A stretch of 64,000 nt of DNA, from positions 496,001-560,000 of the forward strand of contig NZ_BDCH01000012.1 in the NCBI RefSeq assembly GCF_001613405.1, given 5' to 3'. The position numbers and the translations under genes were made by a program. The notes beneath the pieces are model-generated. The model did no database searches and was not told the origin of the DNA. It saw only the letters and a list, made by a program, of their open reading frames with translations. The DNA is from Nocardia crassostreae. Its GTDB lineage: Bacteria; Actinomycetota; Actinomycetes; Mycobacteriales; Mycobacteriaceae. This document shows positions 26,691-34,948 of this stretch, piece after piece (within the stretch, counting starts at the first letter, position 1; each line of letters opens with the position of its first letter).

Positions 26691-28058
26691 TCAAACGCTG
26701 GCCGCCGCGCGCGCCGGGACCGGCAGCGCATGGCCGTAGGTGGCGGCGCGCTTGGCGCCCTGCGCCAGCTCGCGCTGCAGATCTCGCACGTAGGGCTCGA
26801 ATTCGATCTGGATGGTGTGCCGGGGCGAGTCGTAGTAGCGGCCGGTGCGGGTCCGCTCGGCCTGTTCGACGGTCTCGAGCATCTCCGTCTGCGAGGGCAG
26901 CCGGTAGTTGCCGGTCAGATAGGCGGCGACCAGCTTGGACTGCTGTTCGGCGAAGTTCACCAGCGTCGGGAGCGGCTGGGCCAGACCCAGATAGAAGAGG
27001 TTGTCGATGCCCGGCTTGACCATCTGCTTGAACAGCGGCAACCGGTTCTGGGCATCGGGCACCAGTTCCGAATCGGTGAAGAACGGGAAGCTGATGTGAT
27101 AGCCGGTGGCGCACAGCACCACATCGACCTCTTCGTCGCTGCCGTCGGCGAAATACACGGTATTGCCGTCGAGCCGGGTAATGGCCGGTTTGAACGTGAT
27201 ATCGCCGCAGCCCGCTCGGTGCAGGAACTCCTCGCTGGCCGAGGGATGCGCCTCGAACGGCAGATGATCCGGCTTCGGCAGCCCGTAATCCTCCATATGG
27301 CCGCGATTCTTGACCACGAAGCGCTGCTTGAGTTTCAGGCCGAGTTTCGGCGGCATCCAGGCGGGCATGGACTGCTTGTCGCCGACCTTGCCGTTGACAT
27401 ACTTGGGCAGCACCCACACCCCGCGCCGCGCGGACAGATAGAACTTCGAGGCGATGAATCGCTGCGACGGCTCGGTCGCGATATCCAGGCCCGAATTGCC
27501 CATGCCCACCACGACAATTCGCTTGCCGCGCATATCGATCGGATCGAACGGATCGTTGTAGGCGTGCGAATGCATGAGCACGCCGTCGAATTCGCCCGGA
27601 TAGTCGGGCAGCCGGGGATCCCAGTGGTGGCCGTTGCAGACCAGCAGCACATCGTAGGTCTCGGTGCGGCCGGTGTCGGTGGTGATCACCCACAGTCCGG
27701 CGTCATCGCGCTTGGCGCCGATCACCTTGGTATTGAAGATGATTCGATCGCGAATGCCGAAGTGCTCGACATAGTCGCGGAAGTACTCGTGCAGTTGTGA
27801 GTGATGCGGGAAGTCCGGCCACTCGTCCGGGGCCGGATAGTCCTCGAAGGCCAGGCGGAACTTCGACGTGTCGATATGCAGACTCTGATAGCAGGCCGAC
27901 ATCCCATTGGGATTCTTGAAGTACCAGTTGCCGCCCACCTCGTCGGAGGCTTCGTAGCAATCGAAGGGAATGCCGTATTCGGCGAGCCGTTTTGCGGCGG
28001 TGATGCCGGAGGGTCCCGCCCCGATGACGCACACCCGGGGCAACTCACGTGTATCCAA
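26691..28058 (-). CDS. FMO-type flavin monooxygenase
   Basis: The product is 455 residues. It has an FAD loop VIGAGPSGIT (residues 11-20), the FMO fingerprint FxGxxxHxxxY in FDGVLMHSHAY, and an NADPH loop VVGMGNSGLD. The fingerprint ends in Tyr as in N/S-oxygenating FMOs and type II Baeyer-Villiger enzymes rather than in the Trp of classical Baeyer-Villiger enzymes. TTG at 28058 is chosen because GGGAG lies six bases upstream; the extension to 28130 would run into the TetR palindrome. It is the first gene of the operon and reads away from the TetR gene. Confidence 0.9.
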   Translation of the reverse strand: MDTRELPRVCVIGAGPSGITAAKRLAEYGIPFDCYEASDEVGGNWYFKNPNGMSACYQSLHIDTSKFRLAFEDYPAPDEWPDFPHHSQLHEYFRDYVEHFGIRDRIIFNTKVIGAKRDDAGLWVITTDTGRTETYDVLLVCNGHHWDPRLPDYPGEFDGVLMHSHAYNDPFDPIDMRGKRIVVVGMGNSGLDIATEPSQRFIASKFYLSARRGVWVLPKYVNGKVGDKQSMPAWMPPKLGLKLKQRFVVKNRGHMEDYGLPKPDHLPFEAHPSASEEFLHRAGCGDITFKPAITRLDGNTVYFADGSDEEVDVVLCATGYHISFPFFTDSELVPDAQNRLPLFKQMVKPGIDNLFYLGLAQPLPTLVNFAEQQSKLVAAYLTGNYRLPSQTEMLETVEQAERTRTGRYYDSPRHTIQIEFEPYVRDLQRELAQGAKRAATYGHALPVPARAAASV

Positions 28059-28123
28059 TTCACTCTCCCTGTTCGGCGCCGGGAATCGATTCCCCGCCGG
28101 ACGTGATCTGGCACACACGCTAA

Positions 28124-28152
28124 CATTCACTAGACACAGTGTCTAGTGAATG
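28124..28152. promoter_or_regulatory. Perfect 29-bp palindrome, TetR operator
   Basis: CATTCACTAGACAC (28124-28137) and its exact reverse complement (28139-28152) flank one central A. It sits between the divergent monooxygenase operon and the TetR gene, where a TetR dimer would block both promoters. Confidence 0.85.
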
Positions 28153-28162
28153 AACGTACGTC

Positions 28163-28168
28163 TATTAT
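28163..28168 (+). promoter_or_regulatory. -10 element of the TetR gene, leaderless start
   Basis: TATTAT ends seven bases before the ATG at 28176 and no ribosome site is present, so the mRNA probably starts at the initiation codon. The -35 position falls within the palindrome, which would give autorepression. Confidence 0.5.
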
Positions 28169-28175
28169 CTAGCTC

Positions 28176-28808
28176 ATGCAGACCGAACAGGCCCCCGACG
28201 CCGGGCGGCGCACCTCCCTGCGGGACGAGCAGAAGCGACTCACCCGCAGCCGCCTCATCGAGGCCGCCAAACAGCTGTTCACCACCCAGGGCTACGCGCC
28301 CGTCCGCGTCGACGACATCGCTGCCGCCGTCGGTTGCAGCCGCGCCACATTCTATCTGCACTTCACCGGCAAACCGGATGTGCTGCGCGCCATTGCCGAA
28401 CAAGGCACGCTGCCCAGCGTCCAGCACTTCTACGAAGACCTGGACCACGTCCTCGATACCGGATCGCGCGAGGAATTCGCCGCCTGGATGCGCCGGGCCA
28501 TCGAATGGTTCCAGGAGTACAAGGACCTGCTCCCGGCCTGGGACGAGGCCACCGCCCTCGAACCCGAATTCCGCGAGGTCGCACGCGAGGGCATCATGTC
28601 CCTCCCCAATGTGATGACCTCGTACCTGTCCCGCTGGCCCGCCGACCGCCAGGAGGAAGCCCGCCTGCGCATCGAGCTACTGGTAGCTCAGTTGGAACGC
28701 TTCTTCACCCGCTGGGCCATGCAGGGCACCATCGACGTCTCCGCCGAAGAGGCCGCAACCGTCCTCACCGATATCTGGTTCCCCGCCCTGCAAACCCCCG
28801 GAACCTGA
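28176..28808 (+). CDS. TetR/AcrR family regulator of the FMO operon
   Basis: The product is 210 residues. The helix-turn-helix spans about residues 22-68 (LIEAAKQLFTTQGYAPVRVDDIAAAVGCSRATFYLHF split across it), followed by a helical ligand-binding domain (WMRRAIEWFQEYKDLLPAW). It starts 24 bp from a perfect palindrome shared with the divergent five-gene operon and is the likely repressor of that operon and of itself. The inducer is unknown but is presumably an operon substrate. Confidence 0.9.
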   Translation: MQTEQAPDAGRRTSLRDEQKRLTRSRLIEAAKQLFTTQGYAPVRVDDIAAAVGCSRATFYLHFTGKPDVLRAIAEQGTLPSVQHFYEDLDHVLDTGSREEFAAWMRRAIEWFQEYKDLLPAWDEATALEPEFREVAREGIMSLPNVMTSYLSRWPADRQEEARLRIELLVAQLERFFTRWAMQGTIDVSAEEAATVLTDIWFPALQTPGT

Positions 28809-28817
28809 CGCCGCCGC

Positions 28818-28845
28818 GCGACGCCCCTCACCCGAGGGGCGTCGC
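28818..28845. terminator. Bidirectional hairpin between convergent genes
   Basis: GCGACGCCCCT (28818-28828) pairs with AGGGGCGTCGC (28835-28845) around a six-base loop. It overlaps the last codons of the SnoaL-like gene and follows the TetR gene. No T-run follows, so it may rely on the stem alone. Confidence 0.7.
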
Positions 28846-29235
28846 CCGAGCCCGCCCCAACTCCCAGAACGCCCGCAACGCAACGATTTTGCCCTCCGCA
28901 TTCACCCGATACGTGGCAACCAGATCCACCTCGACGGCAACCTCGCCCCGCACACTGCGAATCGACCCCGTGAACGCCACCTCGTCCCCGCACGCGAACG
29001 AGTCCGTCCACCGGAATTCGATCGCGCTCGCCGCAATGGCCTTGTCCCAGAACGCCGCAATGGCCTCCCGCCCGCAATGCCCTTCCCCCACCGGGTCATA
29101 CGGCGAAACCCCGATCGGGTCCTCCACCCGGGCATCCGGGGCGAACAGCGCCAGCCACTCGTCCCTGTGCTTCCCGCGCACCGCGGCCTGCGAAGCGAGC
29201 CCGGCAATACGGGCAGGATGAGCGGCCGAAGTCAT
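28828..29235 (-). CDS. SnoaL-like / nuclear transport factor 2 family protein
   Basis: The product is 135 residues with the cone-shaped NTF2-like pattern: an N-terminal helix, DEWLALFAPDARVEDPIGVSP, REAIAAFWDK, then alternating strands (FRWTDSFACGDEVAFTG, VDLVATYRVNAEGKIVALRAFWE). The family includes ketosteroid isomerase-like enzymes and many small hydrolases. ATG at 29235 is taken; the open frame upstream is Arg/Pro-rich and looks untranslated. It is a single gene with a shared terminator. Confidence 0.82.
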   Translation of the reverse strand: MTSAAHPARIAGLASQAAVRGKHRDEWLALFAPDARVEDPIGVSPYDPVGEGHCGREAIAAFWDKAIAASAIEFRWTDSFACGDEVAFTGSIRSVRGEVAVEVDLVATYRVNAEGKIVALRAFWELGRARATPLG

Positions 29236-29329
29236 CCCGCCATCCTGACCCCCCGCCCGCCGCGCACCGGACCGGATTCCGGCTACCGGATGCCGGATTC
29301 GACTCACCGGCACCCGATCTTGCGGCCGA

Positions 29330-29992
29330 TCAGAGGTCGAGCTCGGACCACGGAATATCGATGGGGAAAGGGAATTCGATCCGGATGCCGGTGGTGTCAT
29401 TCGGTGACCACTCGTCGATGAGCACGTAGTTGGTCGGATGGAGGGGGTGCACCCCCTCCGGAAGTCCGCTCGATCCGGACATGAGGCCGTAGGCGCGAAC
29501 CGTGTCGATGCCGTGTACCGGATCCGGTTGGCGAGACAGACTTACTTCCCAATACCACTGGATGCCCGCGGTGGCGTACTTGGCCTTCTTCGCCTCGATA
29601 TCGGGTGGGCGATTGCTGGGTGACAGCACCTCACCCACGAGCAGTACGTCATCGGCGCGGATGTCCTGGTATCGGTCGGCGAGGCAGCGGTGGATCAGGA
29701 AGTCGGGCGTTACAAAGTCGGACTTTCCCGCGCGGCCGAAGAAGACGTCGGTTTCGGTCGAGACCCACCAGCACTGATCGGGGCGTTCGGAAATGAACTG
29801 CCGGGCGGAGCTCCGCAATGTGTTGCGGAGCTCGGTGGAGTAATCCTGATGTGCCGCCGGACCACGCCGGACCCACACCACGCGCCCCTCCCAGAGCTCG
29901 ATCTCACCCGCGATCTCGTCGGGTAGCTGTTCGAGCTCCTCCCAAGTCATGTACTCGGGAAGGTTCGGACGTTCGGGATGCCACACGGACAT
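29330..29992 (-). CDS. Uma2 family putative restriction-type endonuclease
   Basis: The product is 220 residues of the DUF820/Uma2 family. The PD-(D/E)xK-like core is visible as YEL-type beginnings (GEIELWEGRVVW), TPDFLI (Asp), and VGEVLSPSN followed by KKAKYATAGIQWYWEV (Glu and Lys). Uma2 proteins are common in actinobacteria and cyanobacteria, often in many copies; their role is not settled. It stands alone. Confidence 0.82.
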   Translation of the reverse strand: MSVWHPERPNLPEYMTWEELEQLPDEIAGEIELWEGRVVWVRRGPAAHQDYSTELRNTLRSSARQFISERPDQCWWVSTETDVFFGRAGKSDFVTPDFLIHRCLADRYQDIRADDVLLVGEVLSPSNRPPDIEAKKAKYATAGIQWYWEVSLSRQPDPVHGIDTVRAYGLMSGSSGLPEGVHPLHPTNYVLIDEWSPNDTTGIRIEFPFPIDIPWSELDL

Positions 29993-30047
29993 GCGGTCAT
30001 CGTAGGCGTGCTCGCCACCCGGCTGCCGGAGGTTCGCTGAAAACGGC

Positions 30048-30440
30048 TCAGATCGCGGAGCGAATATCGGTGTGGATGAAGTCGTTTCCCTGGTAGAGCA
30101 ACGGCTGGTCGGTGAGAGTTGCCAGGGCGTAGGCGAAGCAGTCGGCGAAGTTCAGTTGGGCCGGGTGTCCGCTGCCCTTGCCGAAGTCGCGGTAGGCGGC
30201 GCGGGCGACGGCGGCTTGTTCGACCGAGACCGGCTGGAGAGAGATTTCCAGCTTCCGAACGAGTTCGTCGGCGCGGTGGGCGATGACCGGATCGGGGTGG
30301 CGGTCCGCTCTGATGGCCACTTCCAGATGGTTGACCAAGGACATGAATGGTGTCTCGGCTGCGCTTATGGCAGCGATGAAGTCGTTGCGCTCCGGCTCGC
30401 CGAGCACGATGGCGAGCAGAGCAGATGCATCGATGATCAC
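30048..30440 (-). CDS. vapC: VapC-type toxin, PIN domain RNase
   Basis: The product is 130 residues of the PIN fold. Acidic residues expected at the active site are visible in VIIDASALLA (first Asp), GEPERNDF (Glu) and LNFADCFAYALA (Asp). GTG at 30440 overlaps the stop of the antitoxin gene by four bases (GTGA), the usual vapBC coupling. It would cleave RNA when freed from the antitoxin. Confidence 0.88.
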   Translation of the reverse strand: MIIDASALLAIVLGEPERNDFIAAISAAETPFMSLVNHLEVAIRADRHPDPVIAHRADELVRKLEISLQPVSVEQAAVARAAYRDFGKGSGHPAQLNFADCFAYALATLTDQPLLYQGNDFIHTDIRSAI

Positions 30441-30700
30441 GCAGGCATGCCTTCCTCGTCCCAAAGATCATCGGTGGACAGGAGTTTGCGAGTCTCGGGG
30501 GTCAGTCGGGCGTCGATGTCGGCGAGAATGGTCTGGATCTCCTGATATCGGATGTCGATCCTGATCTCGGGCCGTTCGTCGAGGTCCCGCAGCATTCGTT
30601 TCAACGCCTCCTCCACCACGCTGGTCTGGGACATGCCCGTACGTCGTGCCGCTTCGCGCACCAGGGCGTGTACTCGTTCGTTCTTGATGTTCAGGCTCAT
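30437..30700 (-). CDS. vapB: VapB-type antitoxin (Rv0623-like)
   Basis: The product is 87 residues. The N-terminal ribbon-helix-helix (MSLNIKNERVHALVREAARRTG) binds DNA, and the C-terminal half (acidic, ending DDLWDEEGMPA) would wrap the toxin. GGGGAG lies five bases before the ATG. It is the first gene of the vapBC pair and probably represses its own promoter at the repeats just upstream. Confidence 0.87.
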   Translation of the reverse strand: MSLNIKNERVHALVREAARRTGMSQTSVVEEALKRMLRDLDERPEIRIDIRYQEIQTILADIDARLTPETRKLLSTDDLWDEEGMPA

Positions 30701-30732
30701 GGCGACTCCCCTTCAGCCGTTGCGACGGGCTT

Positions 30733-30769
30733 TCTACCATTCTAGTAGCATTGGGTAGAACATCTACCG
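30733..30769 (-). promoter_or_regulatory. vapBC promoter and inverted-repeat operator
   Basis: TTCTACC (30733-30739) and GGTAGAA (30755-30761) form perfect 7-bp arms, and a third TCTACC copy follows at 30764-30769. On the minus strand TAGAAT (complement of 30740-30745) is a good -10 element between the arms. This is a typical autorepressed toxin-antitoxin promoter layout. Confidence 0.6.
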
Positions 30770-30906
30770 GATCCGGCGAACATGCGCTCTACCGGGTGGA
30801 GTTCACCCGTTGTTCGCTTTCTCGCAAGATCCCGGCGGTTACCTGGATAGGTAGGTGCGTCCGCGCGCCGCCTGGAAACGAATCACCGAGTTCATCGGAG
30901 TCCGCG

Positions 30907-31164
30907 ATGACCGAATCGCCTGTGGACAATGCCCGGAACGTTCGGGGGGAGCCGCCGCTCGATCAGAAGTTGGCCCTGGATGCGGCCGCTGCTCGACTCG
31001 AGCAGGAGTTCTCCGATCTGGCCGATCGGGCCACCATCGAACGGCTGGTGAAGTCGGCGTACGCGCACTTCTCCAGGGACGCGAAGGTGGAGACCTTCCT
31101 ACCGCTGCTGGCGGAGCGGTCGGCTCGGGATCATCTCAAGGAGATGGCCGAGACCCGGACCTAG
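30907..31164 (+). CDS. Three-helix bundle dimerization (DUF3562-like) protein
   Basis: The product is 85 residues. It is all helical after residue 18, with LALDAAAARLEQEFSDLADRATIERLV (in parts) and FSRDAKVETFLPLLAERSARDHL. This matches the small actinobacterial family annotated as three-helix bundle dimerization domain proteins. Function is unknown. Its TAG stop is within CTAG (31161-31164), which also provides the stop of the convergent gene. Confidence 0.7.
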   Translation: MTESPVDNARNVRGEPPLDQKLALDAAAARLEQEFSDLADRATIERLVKSAYAHFSRDAKVETFLPLLAERSARDHLKEMAETRT

Positions 31165-31767
31165 CGCAGGACCGGGAACGGGGAGACGGCGCTGCGGCCG
31201 GTGGCCGCCTCCAGCAGCGGCAGGGGATCGGCTGCGGCCAGGACGATTTCATTGGCGCGGGTGACGGCCGCGAGGGGAGCGGGAGCGCCGCCCACCGCGG
31301 CGATCAGGTCGAGCAGATGCACTGTCGCCTCGACCACCGCCACCTCGAGCACGGCGCCGATGCTGACCGGGCCGATGACGTAATCGATGGTGCCGTCGGT
31401 GATGTCGATGAACTCGAAGCCGTCGGCGAGCATGGCGCGCATATTGTCCAGCAGGTCGCCGGGGGGTGTGGGCGGCGGCTTCCGCGCGGGCGCGTTCGGC
31501 GACGGCGGGAGCGAGGGTTTCGGCGGGGCCGCCGGGCACATTGAGGGCGCGCAGGACCTCCCCGCCGCTGGTGGCGACCGGCGGTTTGTCGCCGTGGGTG
31601 GCGAGCAGTTTGCGGAAGGCGGTGCGGTCGGCCGCCATATGGGCGTAGAGGTCGGTGACCGTCCAGTCGCCCAGGCGGGTGGGGGCGGTCCACTGCTGCA
31701 CGGAGAGGTTCTCCCCGCGCTCGACCCATGACTCGAACAACTCGCGAAGCAGCGTGCGGTCAGCCAT
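31161..31767 (-). pseudogene. DinB/maleylpyruvate isomerase-like protein, frameshifted
   Basis: The first part reads MADRTLLRELFESWVERG, then WTVTDLYAHMAADRTAFRKLLA, and matches the mycothiol-dependent maleylpyruvate isomerase / DinB-like family (TIGR03085-type) with its conserved metal His in the AHM motif. The frame is lost at a run of six G on the plus strand (31461-31466). The second frame continues with GDLLDNMRAMLADGF and reaches DRANEIVL-like sequence and a normal end. Removing one base from the run restores a 201-residue protein. It is either a real frameshift, a sequencing error in the run, or a slippage site. Confidence 0.75.
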
Positions 31768-31794
31768 GTTTCGAGCCTACCGCCGGTGCGGCGG

Positions 31795-32529
31795 CTAGCG
31801 GGGCGGCACCACCGGGGCGTCCCAGGCGCGGGCGAAGCGGCGCTTGTCGGCGGCGTTGTGCTCCTTGCTCCGGTAGACGACGTAGGGGCGCACGAAGTAA
31901 CCGATGGGCGCGCTGAACATGTGGACCAGGCGGGTGTAGGGCCAGACGCCGATGAGGGCCAGCACGATGAGGCCGTGCGCCTGGAAGGTCCAGGGCGTGC
32001 CCACCATCAGCTCGGGTTCGGGGTGCAGGGTGAAAAGGCTACGGAACCACGGGGATACGGTCTCGCGGTAGTTGTAGGTGCCCCACAGCAGGTTGCTGCC
32101 GACGGTATTGAGCAGCCCGGTGATCAGCGCCTCGGCCAGCAGCGTGTACATGAACTTGTCATTGGTGGTGGTGGCCTTGCGGACCGCCGCCACCGTGATG
32201 CGGCGGTACAGCAGAATCGCGATGCCCACGATGACGGCGACGCCCGCCACCGTTCCGGCGGACACCGCGATCAGGTGATACAGGTGGTCGGAGATCCCGA
32301 TGGCCGCCGTCCAAGAGGCCGGAATCAGCACGCCCAGTACATGTCCGCCGATGACGCCCAGCATGCCGAAGTGGAACAGCGGGCTGCCCAGGCGCAGCAG
32401 CCGGGATTCGTAGACCTGCGAGGACCGGGTGGTCCAGCCGAACTGGTCGTTGCGGTAGCGCCACAGGTGGCCGAGCAGGAACGAGGTGAACGCGATGTAG
32501 GGCAGCGTCATCCACAGCGTGGTGGTCAC
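31795..32529 (-). CDS. narI: Respiratory nitrate reductase gamma subunit NarI
   Basis: The product is 244 residues with five membrane helices, the di-haem cytochrome b subunit that passes electrons from the quinol pool to NarH. Candidate haem His residues lie in FHFGMLGVIGGHVLG and FQAHGLIVL, with one in TRLVHMF. GTG at 32529 begins VTTTLWMTLPYIAF; AAAGGA lies ten bases upstream. It is the last gene of the narGHJI operon, 40 bp after narJ. Confidence 0.93.
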   Translation of the reverse strand: MTTTLWMTLPYIAFTSFLLGHLWRYRNDQFGWTTRSSQVYESRLLRLGSPLFHFGMLGVIGGHVLGVLIPASWTAAIGISDHLYHLIAVSAGTVAGVAVIVGIAILLYRRITVAAVRKATTTNDKFMYTLLAEALITGLLNTVGSNLLWGTYNYRETVSPWFRSLFTLHPEPELMVGTPWTFQAHGLIVLALIGVWPYTRLVHMFSAPIGYFVRPYVVYRSKEHNAADKRRFARAWDAPVVPPR

Positions 32530-32569
32530 GGGGCAGCCATCCTTTCTGCATGCCCGGGAAGGGAATTCG

Positions 32570-33250
32570 TCATCGGCGGCCTTCGGATCCGGCGAAGGCC
32601 AGCGGATCCATGGCGAAGGGCTCCAGGCCGACCTCCTCCTCGGGCGGGCCCTGGGCGGCGAGTTCGGCAATGCGGCGGCGGTCGGCGGTGGTGACCGGCG
32701 GCAGCGTGGCGGTGACGGCGGCGAGCACGCCCGCATACGGAGAAGCGCTGTCGGACAGCGAGAGTCGCAGCAGCTCCAGCACCGGCACATGTTCGCCGAG
32801 CAGTCGTTCCCCGCCGATGGGATCGACGGTGGCGGCGAATTCCAGCAGCACCGCGAGGTGGTCGGGCAGTTCGCTGTCGTCGAGCTCGACCCCGGCGTGC
32901 CGGTAGGCGTGCTTGAAACGCAGCAGCGCCATACCGCGTTTGCGAGTGTCGCCGTAGGCGTAGAAGGTCAGGTGCAGGCTGGCCCGGCGGCGCATATCGA
33001 AGGTTTCGACGTACTGCTGGGCCAGCGCGATGGAGCCGGTGGCGCGCAGGTGGTCGAGGAAACCCTCCAGGTAGCCGCGCACCGGTTCGGGCAGTTCGGC
33101 GACCGCGCTGCTCAGCTCGTCGAGCATGGCGAGGGTCTGCTCGCCGGGATAGTCGAGCAGCAGTGCGGAGATCCGCCAGACCAGCCGCCGGTCGCGATCG
33201 TCCAGTGCGACAACGGGTTCGGGTCGGCGGCGCAGTTTCAACAGTCTCAT
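32570..33250 (-). CDS. narJ: Nitrate reductase assembly chaperone NarJ
   Basis: The product is 226 residues, all helical, of the NarJ/TorD chaperone family (LLLDYPGEQTLAMLDEL; YVETFDMRRRASLHLTFYAYGDTRKRG in parts). It binds the NarG N-terminus and helps insert the molybdenum cofactor before the complex docks on NarI. It overlaps the narH stop by four bases. Confidence 0.92.
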   Translation of the reverse strand: MRLLKLRRRPEPVVALDDRDRRLVWRISALLLDYPGEQTLAMLDELSSAVAELPEPVRGYLEGFLDHLRATGSIALAQQYVETFDMRRRASLHLTFYAYGDTRKRGMALLRFKHAYRHAGVELDDSELPDHLAVLLEFAATVDPIGGERLLGEHVPVLELLRLSLSDSASPYAGVLAAVTATLPPVTTADRRRIAELAAQGPPEEEVGLEPFAMDPLAFAGSEGRR

Positions 33251-34947
33251 CGCGCCGCCCCGGTGGGTTCGGGCGCTATCTCGACGGGCGCGCCGTCGCC
33301 CCCGGACCCGTTGTGCCCGTACGCGCTATTGCCGTGGTGGCCGTTGGCTCCGTTGGCTCCGTTGCCATTGGTAGGCAGCAGCCCCTTGGTGCTCTTGCCG
33401 TCCCAGTTCAACAGGTTGACCCGATTCGACTTCTCCTCCGGCGCCGCGCCATTGGCATCGGTCAGATGGAACTTGTCGGCCATGTAGTCGAAGGCCGTCA
33501 TGCCCGGCCCGCCATCGGTGTCGAGGCTACATCCGGTGGCCAGCGAATCCAGTTCGTGCGCACGCGAAGTCGCTCCGGACGGAATCACGTACCGATGCTC
33601 GTACTTGGCGATGGCGAGCTGCCGGTACATGGCCTCGATCTCTTCCGGTTCCAGCCGCACCGACTCCGGAATCGACATATCCGGTTCCTGCCCGAGATTG
33701 ATCGACCGCATGCCCGCCAGCCGCTGCAGCGACGCCCGCACGGGCCCGAGCTCACCGGCGGTGAACAGTTCGGCCAAGTACTCCAAGGGAATTCGCAGCG
33801 CGTCGATGGCCCCGAACAGGTTCGACACATTCTCGCCATCGTGCCCGGTCTCGGTGAGCACATCCACCACCGGCGACAGCGGCGGCACGTACCAGACCAT
33901 CGGCATGGTCCGGTACTCCGGATGCAGCGGCAAGGCGATCTGGTAGTCGACGATCAGCTTGTAGACCGGCGAATCCTGCGCCGCCTGAATCCATTCCGGC
34001 GAGATTCCGGCGCGCTCGGCCTCGGCGATCACGCGCGGATCGTGCGGGTTGAGGAATACCCCGAGTTGCGCCGGATACAAATCCTTGTCGTCTCGGACCG
34101 ATGCCGCCTCCAGCACCTTGTCCGCGTCGTAGAGCATGACGCCGATATAGCGCAGCCGCCCGACGCAGGTCTCCGAGCACACCGTCGGAATACCGACCTC
34201 CACGCGCGGGTACCAGAAGGTGCATTTCTCCGCCTTGCCCGTCTTGTGGTTGAAGTAGATCTTCTTGTACGGGCAGCCGGTCACGCACTGCCGCCAGCCG
34301 CGGCACTTGTCCTGGTCGACCAGCACGATGCCGTCCTCGGCCCGCTTGTAGATGGCCCCGGACGGACAGGACGCCGCGCACGACGGATTGAGGCAGTGCT
34401 CGCAGATGCGCGGCAGGTAGAACATGAAGGTCTCCTCGAATTCGAGTTTGACCTTGTCCGACAGCTTGGCCAGCAGCGGATCCTTGCCGACCTGCTCCGG
34501 GCCGGAACCCAGCGAGTCGTCCCAGTTGGCGCCCCAGGTGACCTTGGTGTCCTCGCCGGTGATGAGCGACTTCGGCTTGGCCACCGGGGTGGTGTCCATC
34601 TGCGGGGCTGACAGCAGATTGTCGTAGTCGTAGCTCCACGGGTCGTAATAGCCCGACACGGTGGGCAGATCCGGATTGGCGAAGATATTGAGCAGCCGCT
34701 TCATCCGGGACCCGGACTTCAGGGTGAGCCGCCCCTTCTTGTCGAGGGTCCAGCCGCCCTTCCACTTCTCCTGATCCTCGTAGCGCCGCGGATATCCCTG
34801 TCCCGGAAGGGTTTCCACATTGTTGAACCAGACGTATTCGGTGCCCGCGCGATTGGTCCACGCCTGTTTGCAGGTGACGCTGCAGGTGTGGCAGCCGATG
34901 CACTTGTCGAGGTTCATGACCATCGCCAGTTGCGCCATGACTCTCAT
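33247..34947 (-). CDS. narH: Respiratory nitrate reductase beta subunit NarH
   Basis: The product is 566 residues. Four Cys clusters for the iron-sulfur chain are visible: CIGCHTCSVTCKQAW, CEHCLNPSCAASCPSG, CRGWRQCVTGCPYKK (Trp in place of a Cys, as in the [3Fe-4S] cluster of NarH) and a Cys group around CSETC. The last 50 residues have an Asn/Gly-rich low-complexity tail (positions about 520-555) that is longer than in E. coli. ATG at 34947 is preceded by the ancestral narG stop one base away; the second Met at codon 4 (34938) is an alternative. Confidence 0.94.
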   Translation of the reverse strand: MRVMAQLAMVMNLDKCIGCHTCSVTCKQAWTNRAGTEYVWFNNVETLPGQGYPRRYEDQEKWKGGWTLDKKGRLTLKSGSRMKRLLNIFANPDLPTVSGYYDPWSYDYDNLLSAPQMDTTPVAKPKSLITGEDTKVTWGANWDDSLGSGPEQVGKDPLLAKLSDKVKLEFEETFMFYLPRICEHCLNPSCAASCPSGAIYKRAEDGIVLVDQDKCRGWRQCVTGCPYKKIYFNHKTGKAEKCTFWYPRVEVGIPTVCSETCVGRLRYIGVMLYDADKVLEAASVRDDKDLYPAQLGVFLNPHDPRVIAEAERAGISPEWIQAAQDSPVYKLIVDYQIALPLHPEYRTMPMVWYVPPLSPVVDVLTETGHDGENVSNLFGAIDALRIPLEYLAELFTAGELGPVRASLQRLAGMRSINLGQEPDMSIPESVRLEPEEIEAMYRQLAIAKYEHRYVIPSGATSRAHELDSLATGCSLDTDGGPGMTAFDYMADKFHLTDANGAAPEEKSNRVNLLNWDGKSTKGLLPTNGNGANGANGHHGNSAYGHNGSGGDGAPVEIAPEPTGAAR

Positions 34948-34948
34948 A

